64,000 bases of DNA. It comes from Niastella caeni (GTDB taxonomy: Bacteria; Bacteroidota; Bacteroidia; Chitinophagales; Chitinophagaceae). The stretch's first letter is position 1; each line of letters opens with the position of its first letter. Of this stretch, positions 17,780-28,640 are shown one piece after another. Position numbers and translations under genes: made by a program. The notes under the pieces are model-generated. The model did no database searches. It saw nothing but the letters and a program-made list of their open reading frames with translations, and was not told where the DNA came from. Where the stretch lies: positions 194,524 through 258,523 of the forward strand of contig NZ_STFF01000009.1 in assembly GCF_004834005.1 (NCBI RefSeq), given 5' to 3'.

Positions 17780-17816
17780 GAAAGCCATCCGCCAGCCGGA
17801 TGGCTTTTGTTTTTTA
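17780..17816 (+). terminator. Rho-independent terminator of the transglycosylase gene
   Basis: AAAGCCATCCG and CCGGATGGCTTT form a near-perfect stem with a 4-nt loop, followed by TTTTGTTTTTT. Confidence 0.92.
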
Positions 17817-18207
17817 TTTGGAGCTCCCGCTTTATCCCATTGTGTTTTTTTATTACGCGTCTTTCACACACTTATCAGCTAAATCAACACGTCTATTGGC
17901 AAAACTGCACGTTTACCAAATAGGTGCTATAAATAATTTAGTTAATAAATTATGTTATTAACTTCAATAGTTAACCAGAATAACACCCTTAAACGCTTCC
18001 AATGAGAATACAAACAATCAATGACCCATATTGGGTTGTGGCTACTTCATTTCACATAAACTTCTGCAACACTTTCTTACTGTTAAAACAAAGGAAGTAA
18101 GCAACTCCATTTTACCACTTTAGTATTTACTGGCTTATCAAACATAAACCGAAAGCAACAGCTCTCAGGTAAAGGGCTATGCTTTGTAAAATTCAAATTC
18201 AAACTGT
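17817..18207. other. Upstream region of the YD/RHS operon
   Basis: About 390 bp of AT-rich sequence without a credible gene. It should contain the operon promoter. TATGCTTTG at 18178-18186 resembles the -7 element with one extra base; I see no exact TAnnTTTG close to the start codon. Confidence 0.4.
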
Positions 18208-21200
18208 ATGAAAGTAAAAATGGCCTGTTACTTACTGTTGAATGTATTGCTGCATTTAACAACTTATGGCCGGCAGCAACAGCAAAAACAACAACAGCAG
18301 CAGGACGTAACGCCTGTTTCACCGGAAGCAGCCGCATTAGCAAAGATGGTTAACTACCCGGTAAACCTGAATACAGGTGTTCCGGATATTTCCATCCCGC
18401 TTTACACTATTGAAACCGGCGGCATGGCCCTCCCTGTTACACTTCAATACCATGCAGGCGGGTTTAACATCAACGAACATTCTACCAGGGCCGGATTAGG
18501 CTGGTCGTTAAGCTGTGACCTGCAGATCACGAGGACCGTAAACGGACTGGATGATTTTGATTACCGCGGCTATCTTCAAAACAGTGACATTAAAAGTCAT
18601 AACCCAGCCAACAATGCCACTTATTATCCCCTGGGGCCCGCCAACTGGCAACATGCTTACCGGTTTTCGGCAGGTGAACTGGATGGCATGCCCGATAAAT
18701 ATTATTACAAACTGTTAAACAAATCGGGTTCATTTTACTTCAGAAAAAATGATGCAGGTACCGGATATACGATCGCACCGGTTCCCTATGATAATATCCA
18801 GATCACCTTTGCTAACCACGTTTTTACCATTATAGATACCGATGGCACCACGTATATTTTCGGCGCTTCGGGCAATACTCCCGATGGAAGCCTAGCTCCG
18901 GTATACAGGGAATCATCAGGTACGGCGTTCACAACCTGGAAATGCAGGTATGTAACGAATCCAACCAACACGGAAACCATTTCTTTTACATACCAGGATA
19001 AGCCAACGGAAACGTTTGGTTCATGGAATGAATCTATTGAATATTACACTAAACCCAGCGCCCCCTCATGCCTCGATGCGTATGTTACGCAACCCCAGGT
19101 AGAGGCCGCTCATCCGGGATCATATTCTTACGAACAATTGCTTATTTTTTATCCTTTTCATCGGCTGTCGTCGCCCAAATACATAGAAAACTTTCCCGAC
19201 AAACAACCCGTTTTTCATCTTCCGTATGTTCAGCATGATGGAAATGGCAACAGAGTTATTCAGGATAAAACCTTTCCCATAACAAGCGGCTCTAACAATA
19301 GTTCCGGTGCTGCCGTGCACGGTATTGCTTTATCAAAAATTGAGTTTAACGGAGGCAGTGTTGAATTTACAGGAACCGACAGACTAACCAGTATTCAGGT
19401 AAAAAGCATTGATCAATCCGTATTACGTTCATTTGCTTTTTATCATTCTGTTACTGGCAACCTCATTCCCGGCAACCGTCCTACTTTATACCTTGATTCT
19501 CTGCATGCGATAAACAATAGTGGAGAAGCAATTGAGCGCTATTATTTATTATATAAAAACAAACTCCCTTTCGGAAGCATACTGGTTGGAAAAGATGCGT
19601 GGGGGTTTGCCAATGCTTTTACCAACTACTGGGGGAATGAATATGACTTTACAGCACCCGGATCATCTATCCCTAATCAGCAGATCACCCATCCCTTTTA
19701 CTTCAATTGCCAGACTTCAGACCCCAACGTGACATTTTCTATAGGTAATACAATAAATACCGAGCTGGTTGATCAGGAAGGTTCTCAGCGCGGCATATTG
19801 AAACGTATCGTTTACCCGACAGGCGGGTATGCAGATTTCGATTTTGAATCTAACAAATATAAAGAACCATCCACCGTCAATACAATGTGCATACAAATGA
19901 GCGGTGGCCTGCGCATACGCGCAATTACATACTATGATGGAAAATCATTACTGCCGGCGAGCCAAAAACATTACAGGTATGGAGAGTTTGAAGATGGCCT
20001 GGGGCTGGTAGTAGACGCCCCTCCAAAGACCTTCGATGGCACCGCCTTCAAATACAACGCCTATTCATATCAACAGGATGTAGCTTATGTACAATCCCGT
20101 GCCGGCATCAACCCAGCCTGCGCATCAGGGAACGACGCAACACCAAGCTGCCTGAGTTTGGAGTTCAAGGAAGTAAAGACGACCTATCTTCCTGCATCAG
20201 CGGGCAACTATACTTATCCGCATGGCGCACCGATCTATTATACAAAAGTAACCGAGTACAACAGCGACCTGGGAAAGGAAACAGGGAAAACAGTGCATAC
20301 TTTTTATCCCCCGTTTCACTTTACAAATAATTTCCCCTCAAAAATATACGGAACCAATATCGATTATATGCGTCCCGACGGGTTGATGGGCAAGCAAAAG
20401 CTGCTTGAGGAGTACAAATTTGTTAATGGCCGCTATGCCCTGGTACACAGCAAGGAGTTTATGTATACAAAATACAGCCAGCCTGCTCAGGTAAAAGTGA
20501 TATACTCGTATAACAATACCGACGTACGAATTGTGAGCGGTAGTTATTCAGGAATGCAGGAAGGACTCTATAATCCCGACCTTGGTTTTGCGGGAAATTT
20601 TACTACAGGACAATACGGAATTGAAGTAGGTACACTGTTGCTGTCAAATGAAACAGAAAAGTGGGTCAGTGAAGCGGGTACGCTTACACAAACTGTAGGC
20701 TACTCGTATAATTCACCCTATTTGCAGCTTTCAGCAATCGAAACAACCAAGAGCGATGGCACCACTATCCTACGAAACTTAAAACATTGTAACGACTTTT
20801 CCAGCCAACCTGTTTATGCACAAATGTTGAGCAGGAACATGATCAGCCAGGTAATAGAAGAACAGGAAATAGGGAACACCGGATCATTAACTACCAGCAG
20901 AACAAACTATGATGTATTTCACAATAGTTTTATTGCCCCCAAATCGGTTGAAAAATCTTTTGGCAATGGGCCATTTAAAACAACCGTGCAGTATGATTTG
21001 TACGACAATAAAGCAAACCTGCTGCAGAGTACAGCCCAAAATGGCATTGTAACCTCGTACATATGGGGCTATAATTACAAGTACGTGCTGGCTAAAATAG
21101 CCGGCTTGGGATACGCTCAGGCAACTGCAACTATCGATGTAGCTACTCTGAATACTGTAACCAACGAAGCCCAGCTAAGAACCACATTCAATAATTTACG

Positions 21201-21888
21201 AACCAGTCACCCGTCTGCCTTCATTACCTCGTTTACGTACAAGCCACTAACAGGTATAAGCAGCACCAGTGATCCTTTGGGTTTAACCAGCTACTTTCAA
21301 TATGATGGAGCGGGTCGCCTTTCTGTTGTTAAAGACAATAACAACCAGATAGTAAAAACATACCGGTATAACATGATGAACAGGTTATCGCCTGCTGCGG
21401 GGTATTTACAACCTACCCTCATCAACGATATGGAATCGTACAACAAGACAAGGCCTGATAATACTAAATTCATTTATAATTTTACAATACCCCGCGGAAG
21501 TGCCCCCTACGATCAGGAAGGCCAGAATTATGTGCCGGACGAAAAGGATGGAATCAGTGAAGCAAACGTTCTGATACAGCTATTAGGGAGGTTTGATCCG
21601 GCAAAAGTTTCCGGTCTTCATCTCGACTTATTAAAAAATGGTTCACTAGTATATACCAAGAGGTTTAAAGCAAGCAACGATTATACACCAATTGAGTTCT
21701 ATATTCCACACGGTGAATACCAGGTGAATTTACGGCTCGACGACAACTTCCAGAACGTTATACTAAACAATCACTTTTATTCACCAGCGGGTGCTAATCA
21801 GCCTGAAAACCAATTTATGATAAACGGCCCCGTTACTATCAATTTCGTTCCGGGTATAACCTACAGCATAACGTCATTCGATTATTAG
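18208..21888 (+). CDS. Large exported YD-repeat/RHS-type protein without RHS core
   Basis: The 1226-aa product has an N-terminal hydrophobic signal (about 5-20), a Gln-rich stretch, then VNYPVNLNTGVPDISIPLY and LQYHAGGFNINEHSTRAGLG, the start found in Bacteroidota RHS/SpvB-like proteins. YD-type repeats are recognisable near the end, for example YFQYDGAGRLSVVKDNNNQI at about 1030-1050. It lacks the DHLGN and YNGKE-type RHS core. The last 150 residues form a beta-rich domain I do not recognise. It is first in an operon with a Skp-like chaperone and a full RHS protein, which suggests a partner or shell component. Function is inferred from family and context. Confidence 0.8.
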   Translation: MKVKMACYLLLNVLLHLTTYGRQQQQKQQQQQDVTPVSPEAAALAKMVNYPVNLNTGVPDISIPLYTIETGGMALPVTLQYHAGGFNINEHSTRAGLGWSLSCDLQITRTVNGLDDFDYRGYLQNSDIKSHNPANNATYYPLGPANWQHAYRFSAGELDGMPDKYYYKLLNKSGSFYFRKNDAGTGYTIAPVPYDNIQITFANHVFTIIDTDGTTYIFGASGNTPDGSLAPVYRESSGTAFTTWKCRYVTNPTNTETISFTYQDKPTETFGSWNESIEYYTKPSAPSCLDAYVTQPQVEAAHPGSYSYEQLLIFYPFHRLSSPKYIENFPDKQPVFHLPYVQHDGNGNRVIQDKTFPITSGSNNSSGAAVHGIALSKIEFNGGSVEFTGTDRLTSIQVKSIDQSVLRSFAFYHSVTGNLIPGNRPTLYLDSLHAINNSGEAIERYYLLYKNKLPFGSILVGKDAWGFANAFTNYWGNEYDFTAPGSSIPNQQITHPFYFNCQTSDPNVTFSIGNTINTELVDQEGSQRGILKRIVYPTGGYADFDFESNKYKEPSTVNTMCIQMSGGLRIRAITYYDGKSLLPASQKHYRYGEFEDGLGLVVDAPPKTFDGTAFKYNAYSYQQDVAYVQSRAGINPACASGNDATPSCLSLEFKEVKTTYLPASAGNYTYPHGAPIYYTKVTEYNSDLGKETGKTVHTFYPPFHFTNNFPSKIYGTNIDYMRPDGLMGKQKLLEEYKFVNGRYALVHSKEFMYTKYSQPAQVKVIYSYNNTDVRIVSGSYSGMQEGLYNPDLGFAGNFTTGQYGIEVGTLLLSNETEKWVSEAGTLTQTVGYSYNSPYLQLSAIETTKSDGTTILRNLKHCNDFSSQPVYAQMLSRNMISQVIEEQEIGNTGSLTTSRTNYDVFHNSFIAPKSVEKSFGNGPFKTTVQYDLYDNKANLLQSTAQNGIVTSYIWGYNYKYVLAKIAGLGYAQATATIDVATLNTVTNEAQLRTTFNNLRTSHPSAFITSFTYKPLTGISSTSDPLGLTSYFQYDGAGRLSVVKDNNNQIVKTYRYNMMNRLSPAAGYLQPTLINDMESYNKTRPDNTKFIYNFTIPRGSAPYDQEGQNYVPDEKDGISEANVLIQLLGRFDPAKVSGLHLDLLKNGSLVYTKRFKASNDYTPIEFYIPHGEYQVNLRLDDNFQNVILNNHFYSPAGANQPENQFMINGPVTINFVPGITYSITSFDY

Positions 21889-21966
21889 CGCATTGTGTTT
21901 TCCCGCACACCATATCATTAAACAAGTGATTAACGGCTGTAATAAGCAGTCAATTAAAAAAATTAT

Positions 21967-22413
21967 ATGTTTTATCAATTGTTCATTCAAATAAAGACCT
22001 GGCGATGTTCAGTGTTTTTCATATTATGTATCGGCCTGCTGATAAGCAATGCTAATGGTCAAACCAAAGGCAAACTTCTTACGCCAAGTAATATAGTTCA
22101 AAAAATTGCTTTTGTAGACCATTCGCGCCTGCGTTCTGAATACACCGAGCTGCAAACGGCAAAAGACACTGTACAACGGGAATGGAAGACGCTGCAGCAA
22201 CAGAACAGACTTACGGAAGAAGATAAGAAAGCGTGGCATACAAAAAAAGCCGTTGCCCTTCAGCAATATGAGCTGAAAATTATTGCTGCCATAAGATACG
22301 TTGCTTCCAGGGGCGGCTTTACAGATGTTAAACCGATACCTAAAGACAGTACTGCCCAAACAGGGATTGATATTACTAATCTCATCCTTCAAAAGTTGAA
22401 TTCAAAAAACTAA
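21967..22413 (+). CDS. OmpH/Skp-like periplasmic chaperone
   Basis: The 148-aa product has a signal peptide-like N-terminus (hydrophobic about 14-30, ending SNANGQ). The mature part follows the Skp/OmpH pattern: QKIAFVDHSRLRSEYTELQ (first strand and helix), a charged coiled-coil region of about 50 residues, then VASRGGFTDVKP and the terminal DITNLILQKLN, like the family ending DIT-xx-VL-xx-LN. Skp is a trimeric jellyfish-like holdase for unfolded outer membrane proteins. It lies 78 bp after the YD protein and 4 bp before the RHS gene, so a dedicated chaperone for these giants is a reasonable inference. The coiled coil is short relative to housekeeping Skp. Confidence 0.7.
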   Translation: MFYQLFIQIKTWRCSVFFILCIGLLISNANGQTKGKLLTPSNIVQKIAFVDHSRLRSEYTELQTAKDTVQREWKTLQQQNRLTEEDKKAWHTKKAVALQQYELKIIAAIRYVASRGGFTDVKPIPKDSTAQTGIDITNLILQKLNSKN

Positions 22414-22417
22414 CTGT

Positions 22418-25400
22418 ATGCGTTACTTTAAAAGCCCAATGCTTTGGCGTAGCTATATGCCCGCCTTTTTGCTAGCGTTCTTACTCTGTAGCGCAAATGC
22501 GGTAAAAGCGCAGTGCGACTATCCATATGTTACTGTTTACCAGATGGACCCTTATGGACCATTGTGTTCACCACAAAATGTAACAATTCATGCACAATAC
22601 TATGTTTCAAATTATATAACCGGAGAATTTCAATGGTACGTTAATGATAGTCCCTGGCCGGTACAAACTAATACTGTAAATGGCAGTAATTTATTGCATT
22701 CCGACTACACCTTTTATGCAACTGAATACACGAAAGTGTCGGTTAAATTTTACAATTACACCAACATGTGTGAACCTAATATGGGCACACATTATGTATC
22801 ATTCAGCAGCGGCGTCACTTTTTACCAGGAATATGCAAGGGAATGCAACAATTTCGGCCGTGTTCAATTAACCAGCGATTTGAGCGATGTAACATTCCGG
22901 CTTTACAAATATGCACAGGGAGGTTTTCAGTATATAAGTGAAAATAACAGCGGCTATTTTGAAATGTATGAGGCCGACCGTTATCAACTCAATAATTATT
23001 ATGTGGAGGCTTCTTCGCCATCTGCCTGTTACAGTTCCTCTTACAATCAGATTTACTTTGAATACTCCGACCACACCCCGCCCACTATAACCGGTAATAC
23101 CACTGTATGCCAGGGACAAACCATAACCTTATCGGCCAGCACCAATACACCTGCCTGCCGCTGGTACAATAGTAATGAAAGCAGCATTTTAGGAGAAGGA
23201 CTGCAATACAGTCCGCCTTCCAATCTTGCAGCCGGCACATATCAATACCGCGTACGTGGGATGAGCAGTTCCGGATGTTTAACTGATGCCGCCAATGTAA
23301 CTACAACAGTTAAACAACAAGCGGTTAATGGCAATATCCAGGCGAATGCCACTACTATTTATTTAGGTCAATCGGTTAACATTATCAGCCCCGGTGGGGT
23401 GGGCGTACCTCATTATTGGTGCAGCACTAATGGCGGATCAAGCTGGAATATATTTGCAGATGCATACATCGGGCAATATAACTTTCAGCATACCCCCTCT
23501 GCTACCGGCACCTATCGTTACCAGGTGCGCAACCAAAATGACTGCGGTTTGTCAACAGGTTTTGCCAATGTCGACGTTAACGTAATACCCTATCCCGCAT
23601 TACAGGTTGGTGCTATAACACCTGCTTCCCAGATCATTGCTTATAATGGAAGCGCCGCACCAATATCAGTAAGCGGCATAACGGGTGGTAATGGCGTTTA
23701 TACCTATCAATGGCAAAAGTCGGCCACCAGTGATTTTGCCAATGGAGTGAATATCGAAGGAGCCACCGGTTCAGCCACATACGCGCCTTTTGGGATCACT
23801 ACCAAAACATATTACCGGCTGGCTGTAACCAGCAACGGTGTTACGGTATACAGCGCCGCAGCCGAAGTAAACCTGTATCCTCAGCTCGATGGAGGAACCA
23901 TTACACCTGCAATCGCCACCATTCCTGCAGGTACAAATCCGGGCAAAATAACAGCCGGGGCTGCTACGGGGGGAAGTTGTAACAATAACTATAGCTATCA
24001 ATGGCAACATTCAATTGACGGCATAACCTTCACAGATATTTTTGGAGCTCAGGGAGTTGCCATTGAACCTGGCCAACTATCCAACTCTATATCCACCATA
24101 TACTACCGGCGCAAAGTGAATTGTGGATCTCAGTTGGCTTATACGAATGTTTGCCGAATTAATATCAGTATACAGGATGTGGATAGTTATAATTATATCC
24201 GCTCCAGAACATTTATGCATGCCGGCGTTGCCGACGAACAATCGGCGGCTGCCATTACAGCAGCAAAGGAAGTAAAAGAATCAACACAATATTTTGATGG
24301 ATTGGGCAGATTAACGCAATCAGTATTGAAGCAGTCAGCAGGCAGCGATGCTTCAGGTTACACAGACCTTGTTACGCCGGTTACCTATGATGGATACGGC
24401 AGGCAAAGCGTAGGTTTTCTGCCTTATGTGTCTGCTTCCGGTAACGGAAACTTCAAGCCAACTGCACTAAGCGAATTAAACGACTTTCATAAAGTGCAAA
24501 ATGCCGGCGAATCATTTTATTACAGTGAAAACCGCTTTGAAGCCTCACCGTTAAGCCGCACAGAAAAAACAATGGCTGCAGGCGATAGCTGGGCAGGCAG
24601 CAGCAAAGGTGTTACAATTAAACATCTCGTAAATACCGCTATAGACGATGTAAAGATCTGGACGGTACAAACCGCACAAGATGGCTGGGGATTCTATTAT
24701 CGTAGCGGAGAGTATCAACCCGGACAACTGTTTAAATATATTACAACAGATGAAAAAGGCAACCAGGTAATTGAATTCAAAACTAAACAGGGACTGGCCA
24801 TACTTAGAAAAGTACAATTAACTGCTGCCGCAGATGATGGAACAGGAAGTGATTATACCGGATGGTTGAGCACGTACTACATTTATGACAATTTCAATGC
24901 ACTGCGGGCTGTGATTCAACCAAAGGGTGTGGAAATTGTAATTGCGCAGGGATGGTCTATTCAACCGTGGCATGATAATGTATTAGAAGAACAATGCTTC
25001 CGATACGAGTACGATGAGCAATTACGCATGATCCGCAAAAAAGTACCTGGCGCCGGAGAAGTGTATATGATATATGATGTGCGCGACCGGCTGGTATTTA
25101 CCCAGGACGTAAATATGCGGTCGCAGAATCAGTGGGCCACCACCTTATATGACAATTTTAACAGGCCGGTAATAACGGGGCTTACCACATGGGTGGGCAC
25201 ACCTTCAGCTTTGCAGCAGTTAGTTAATGGAGTAAGTAATTCGCAAACATCCGTAGAAGGCATGTTGGTATCCAATAATCCAATTCCTACCCAGAACGCG
25301 AGCTTTACGTTGCTTACGAAAACAGGTTACGATAGTTACACGACCATTCCTGCCACAAGCGGACTTACCGGAACTATTGACAACACCTATACCGGAAGTA

Positions 25401-28400
25401 ATTACCTGAATACTTCTTACAACAGCTTTCCCTTTGCGGAACCGGTTGTACAAAACCAGCAAACACGTGGTTTAGTTACCTGGACCGAAACAAGAGTGCT
25501 TGGAACTAACCAATTCCTTTATGCGGTAAACATATATGATGAAAAGGGACGGTTGATACAGGTTAAGAATAAAAACAGCACGGGCGGAACAGATCTTATT
25601 ACCAACCAGTATACTTTTAGTGGCCAGTTGCTGGTAAATGTGATGAAGCAGGAAAAAGCCGGCAGCAGTAATCCGCAAACACATATCGTTGTTACAAAAT
25701 TTGATTATTACGAATTGGGACAAGTGAAATCTGTAACTAAAAAGATCAGTAGTGTAATTAACGGAGTGGCTGTTAACAAACCTGAAGTAGAGATAGTCAA
25801 AAATCAATATGATGATTTGGGTCGCTTATATGAAAAAGGTATTGGAAAGAAAAAGGATGCCAGTGGTTCAGGCTATACAACTGATGCTATTCAGTTGCTC
25901 AGGTACGATTATAATATTCGCGGCTGGCTGCTGGGCGTTAACCGCGATTACCTGGCAAACGAAGGACAAACCACTGATGGTATTTTGTTCGGATTTGAGT
26001 TGGGCTATGATAAAAAGACGAACAAAGCAGGCCAGAACTTCAATAGCAGCGAATTAAATGGCAACATAAGCGGTATGCTTTGGAAAAGCGATGGAGATGA
26101 TATCAGGCGCAAATATGATTTTACATATGACGCAGCCAACCGGTTACTGCGGAGTGATTTTATACAACAAAATGATGATGATCATATGTGGAATAATTTG
26201 AAAGTAAATTTCAATATGAAAGTGGGCGATGGTGTTAACCCCTTGCTGGCGTATGATGCCAATGGAAATATTATGCGCATGCAGCAATGGGGATTGAAGA
26301 TAAACGGCAACACACAGATGGATGATATGTTGTACACTTATTATAACAATAGTAATAAGCTGAGTGCGATAACCGAGCAGGGAACAGGCGCCGCCGATCA
26401 TAAACTGGGCGATTTTACTGATAACAATACCAGTGGTAACGATTATGGTTATGACAAAAATGGCAACCTGGTTACCGACAAGAACAAACGCATGAATGGA
26501 ACAACAGGGACAGAAGTAACCAATGGCGGCGCTATAAGTTACAATTTCCTGAACCTGCCGCAACAAATCAATGTACAGGATGCCAATAATCAGGAAAAAG
26601 GAAGCATCAGCTATGTGTATGATGCAACAGGTGTAAAACTGAAGAAAATTGTTACAGAGAAGAATATGTCCATCTTATACAACAACAGTACTTTCACCAG
26701 TGACATTACTACCACAACGACTTATCTCGGTAGTTTTGTTTACGAAAGCAAAGCATACAACAACGCCAGTTTGTCGGCGCTTGGATATACTGATAAACTG
26801 CAAATGTTAAACCATGAAGAAGGCAGGGTACGTTACCTGGAAGCGATTGACCAACAGCCTGCTCATTATGAATACGATTACTTTGTAAAAGATCACCTTG
26901 GCAATGTGCGCATGGTATTAACTGAAGAACAACAGCAGGATATTTACCCTGCAGCTACATTGGAAGGAAACCTTAACAATGCCGGAGATGCTGTGTACAA
27001 AGAAAATCAGTATTATAATATCGACGCCAATAAAATAGCACTGAAGGGAGAAGCCACCGGAATAACAGACTATATAAACAAAAACGGGGGTAGTAATGCC
27101 ACCGACCAGCCCGTGAACAATAATCCGAATAGCAATGTTACCGCCAACAGCACCAAATTATATAAGTTAATTGCCAGCGGCAATGCCGGTGCAACAGGAT
27201 TAGGTATTACGCTTAAAGTAATGGGCGGCGACAGAATAGATATTTTTGGCAAGTCGTATTATTTCGAAAACAATTCAGGCGGTACCAATTTCGATGTACC
27301 GGTACTGGATATCTTAGGCGGCTTGTTGGGAGCGCCAACAGGTGCAACTGTCTCCAAAGCAGTTACTGCGCAGGGATTGAACAGTATACCAGGCGTATAT
27401 GACGGGTTAAATAATTTTCTTAAAAACACTGACAGAGGAACCGGAGGAACAAAACCTAAAGCATATATTAATTGGATACTGCTTGATGACAATTTCAAAT
27501 ATGTAACCGGTAACTTTGAAAGAGTTGATCAGCCTAATGTAGTTGAAGATCACTACCTGTCGAATATTCCCGTTAAAAAGAATGGCTATCTTTATGTGTA
27601 TGCAAGTAATGAAAGCCCGGTACGGGTGTTCTTTGATAATTTGCAGGTAATACATAGCCATGGGCCGCTACTGGAAGAAACACATTATTATCCCTTTGGA
27701 TTGACAATGGCTGGAATAAGTTCAAAAGCAGCGGGAAAGCCGGATAATAAATATGAATACAATGGCAAGGAAAAACAGGAAAAGGAATTTAGTGATGGAA
27801 GCGGATTGAACCTATACGATTTCGGGGCAAGAATGTATGACCCGCAGATAGGAAGATGGCATGTAATTGATCCCCTAGCTGAACAGTCGAGAAGATGGAG
27901 CCCTTATGTATATGCGCTCAACAATCCAATACGGTTTATTGATCCGGATGGCATGGCAGCAGAGGCAGCGGGTGGTGACACTACTAAGGTTCCTACGAAC
28001 AAAACAGAGGTAACCATAAATGAACCGAATGATCAAAACAGCTTTTTCTTTAAATTGTATGATGAATTGAATAAGCATCTGAAAGCCATAGGCGGACAAG
28101 ATTTAAGCAGTTTTGATGGACAAGAGGGAGATAAGGATGGTGTAATTGCATGGCTTTTTGACCAAATGGAAGCTATAGGTAAAAATGCAGGCCACCCATC
28201 TGATAAATTAAGAACCTCCGGTACTGCGGAGCTGGATGGTGGTACGTTCGCTTTAGACGATCAATTTAATTTTACAGTTAGTTTTAGCACAGTTGATTCT
28301 CCTGTAGAGCAGTTCGGCAAATCGTTAACCAAGAAAGACGAGACTTCCACAAAAAATGGTGTTAAAGTAAGCGGAGGAGCAAAAAATGATAAGAATGGCC

Positions 28401-28639
28401 TAAATGGTTCAATAGATTATGTTAATGAAGTTACTCGCCTTGGAGGCACTGCAGATCAATATTCACTATATGGTTATAAATCAAATTTAGTTGTAAATGT
28501 TACTTTAAATTATACCACTAATGAGATAAAGTATGTGCCTACAAGCCGGGGATCGGTACCTGTTCCAAACTCCACTACCAAAAGTGTTAGTTTCGCAATT
28601 GGAGCAACGGGTGTTGTTTATCAAGCAATAAAAAGATAA
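22418..28639 (+). CDS. Giant RHS repeat-associated core protein with variable C-terminal tail
   Basis: The 2073-aa protein has a signal peptide (about 1-32, ending KAQ) and several Ig/PKD-like beta domains (about 33-585) with repeated YQWQ and YYR motifs. A DUF6443-like start follows at about 588 (YNYIRSRTFMHAG, YFDGLGRLTQSV), then many YD-type repeats. The RHS core includes DHLGNVRMVLTEE and runs to YYPFGLTMAG, YNGKEKQEKEF, YDFGARMYDPQIGRWHVIDP and NNPIRFIDPDGM (ends at residue 1846). RHS cores form a shell and autocleave after this type of motif in polymorphic toxins. The following 227 residues share nothing recognisable with the core and are more AT-rich. A small membrane-protein gene follows after one base. 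Confidence 0.88.
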   Translation: MRYFKSPMLWRSYMPAFLLAFLLCSANAVKAQCDYPYVTVYQMDPYGPLCSPQNVTIHAQYYVSNYITGEFQWYVNDSPWPVQTNTVNGSNLLHSDYTFYATEYTKVSVKFYNYTNMCEPNMGTHYVSFSSGVTFYQEYARECNNFGRVQLTSDLSDVTFRLYKYAQGGFQYISENNSGYFEMYEADRYQLNNYYVEASSPSACYSSSYNQIYFEYSDHTPPTITGNTTVCQGQTITLSASTNTPACRWYNSNESSILGEGLQYSPPSNLAAGTYQYRVRGMSSSGCLTDAANVTTTVKQQAVNGNIQANATTIYLGQSVNIISPGGVGVPHYWCSTNGGSSWNIFADAYIGQYNFQHTPSATGTYRYQVRNQNDCGLSTGFANVDVNVIPYPALQVGAITPASQIIAYNGSAAPISVSGITGGNGVYTYQWQKSATSDFANGVNIEGATGSATYAPFGITTKTYYRLAVTSNGVTVYSAAAEVNLYPQLDGGTITPAIATIPAGTNPGKITAGAATGGSCNNNYSYQWQHSIDGITFTDIFGAQGVAIEPGQLSNSISTIYYRRKVNCGSQLAYTNVCRINISIQDVDSYNYIRSRTFMHAGVADEQSAAAITAAKEVKESTQYFDGLGRLTQSVLKQSAGSDASGYTDLVTPVTYDGYGRQSVGFLPYVSASGNGNFKPTALSELNDFHKVQNAGESFYYSENRFEASPLSRTEKTMAAGDSWAGSSKGVTIKHLVNTAIDDVKIWTVQTAQDGWGFYYRSGEYQPGQLFKYITTDEKGNQVIEFKTKQGLAILRKVQLTAAADDGTGSDYTGWLSTYYIYDNFNALRAVIQPKGVEIVIAQGWSIQPWHDNVLEEQCFRYEYDEQLRMIRKKVPGAGEVYMIYDVRDRLVFTQDVNMRSQNQWATTLYDNFNRPVITGLTTWVGTPSALQQLVNGVSNSQTSVEGMLVSNNPIPTQNASFTLLTKTGYDSYTTIPATSGLTGTIDNTYTGSNYLNTSYNSFPFAEPVVQNQQTRGLVTWTETRVLGTNQFLYAVNIYDEKGRLIQVKNKNSTGGTDLITNQYTFSGQLLVNVMKQEKAGSSNPQTHIVVTKFDYYELGQVKSVTKKISSVINGVAVNKPEVEIVKNQYDDLGRLYEKGIGKKKDASGSGYTTDAIQLLRYDYNIRGWLLGVNRDYLANEGQTTDGILFGFELGYDKKTNKAGQNFNSSELNGNISGMLWKSDGDDIRRKYDFTYDAANRLLRSDFIQQNDDDHMWNNLKVNFNMKVGDGVNPLLAYDANGNIMRMQQWGLKINGNTQMDDMLYTYYNNSNKLSAITEQGTGAADHKLGDFTDNNTSGNDYGYDKNGNLVTDKNKRMNGTTGTEVTNGGAISYNFLNLPQQINVQDANNQEKGSISYVYDATGVKLKKIVTEKNMSILYNNSTFTSDITTTTTYLGSFVYESKAYNNASLSALGYTDKLQMLNHEEGRVRYLEAIDQQPAHYEYDYFVKDHLGNVRMVLTEEQQQDIYPAATLEGNLNNAGDAVYKENQYYNIDANKIALKGEATGITDYINKNGGSNATDQPVNNNPNSNVTANSTKLYKLIASGNAGATGLGITLKVMGGDRIDIFGKSYYFENNSGGTNFDVPVLDILGGLLGAPTGATVSKAVTAQGLNSIPGVYDGLNNFLKNTDRGTGGTKPKAYINWILLDDNFKYVTGNFERVDQPNVVEDHYLSNIPVKKNGYLYVYASNESPVRVFFDNLQVIHSHGPLLEETHYYPFGLTMAGISSKAAGKPDNKYEYNGKEKQEKEFSDGSGLNLYDFGARMYDPQIGRWHVIDPLAEQSRRWSPYVYALNNPIRFIDPDGMAAEAAGGDTTKVPTNKTEVTINEPNDQNSFFFKLYDELNKHLKAIGGQDLSSFDGQEGDKDGVIAWLFDQMEAIGKNAGHPSDKLRTSGTAELDGGTFALDDQFNFTVSFSTVDSPVEQFGKSLTKKDETSTKNGVKVSGGAKNDKNGLNGSIDYVNEVTRLGGTADQYSLYGYKSNLVVNVTLNYTTNEIKYVPTSRGSVPVPNSTTKSVSFAIGATGVVYQAIKR

Positions 28640-28640
28640 A

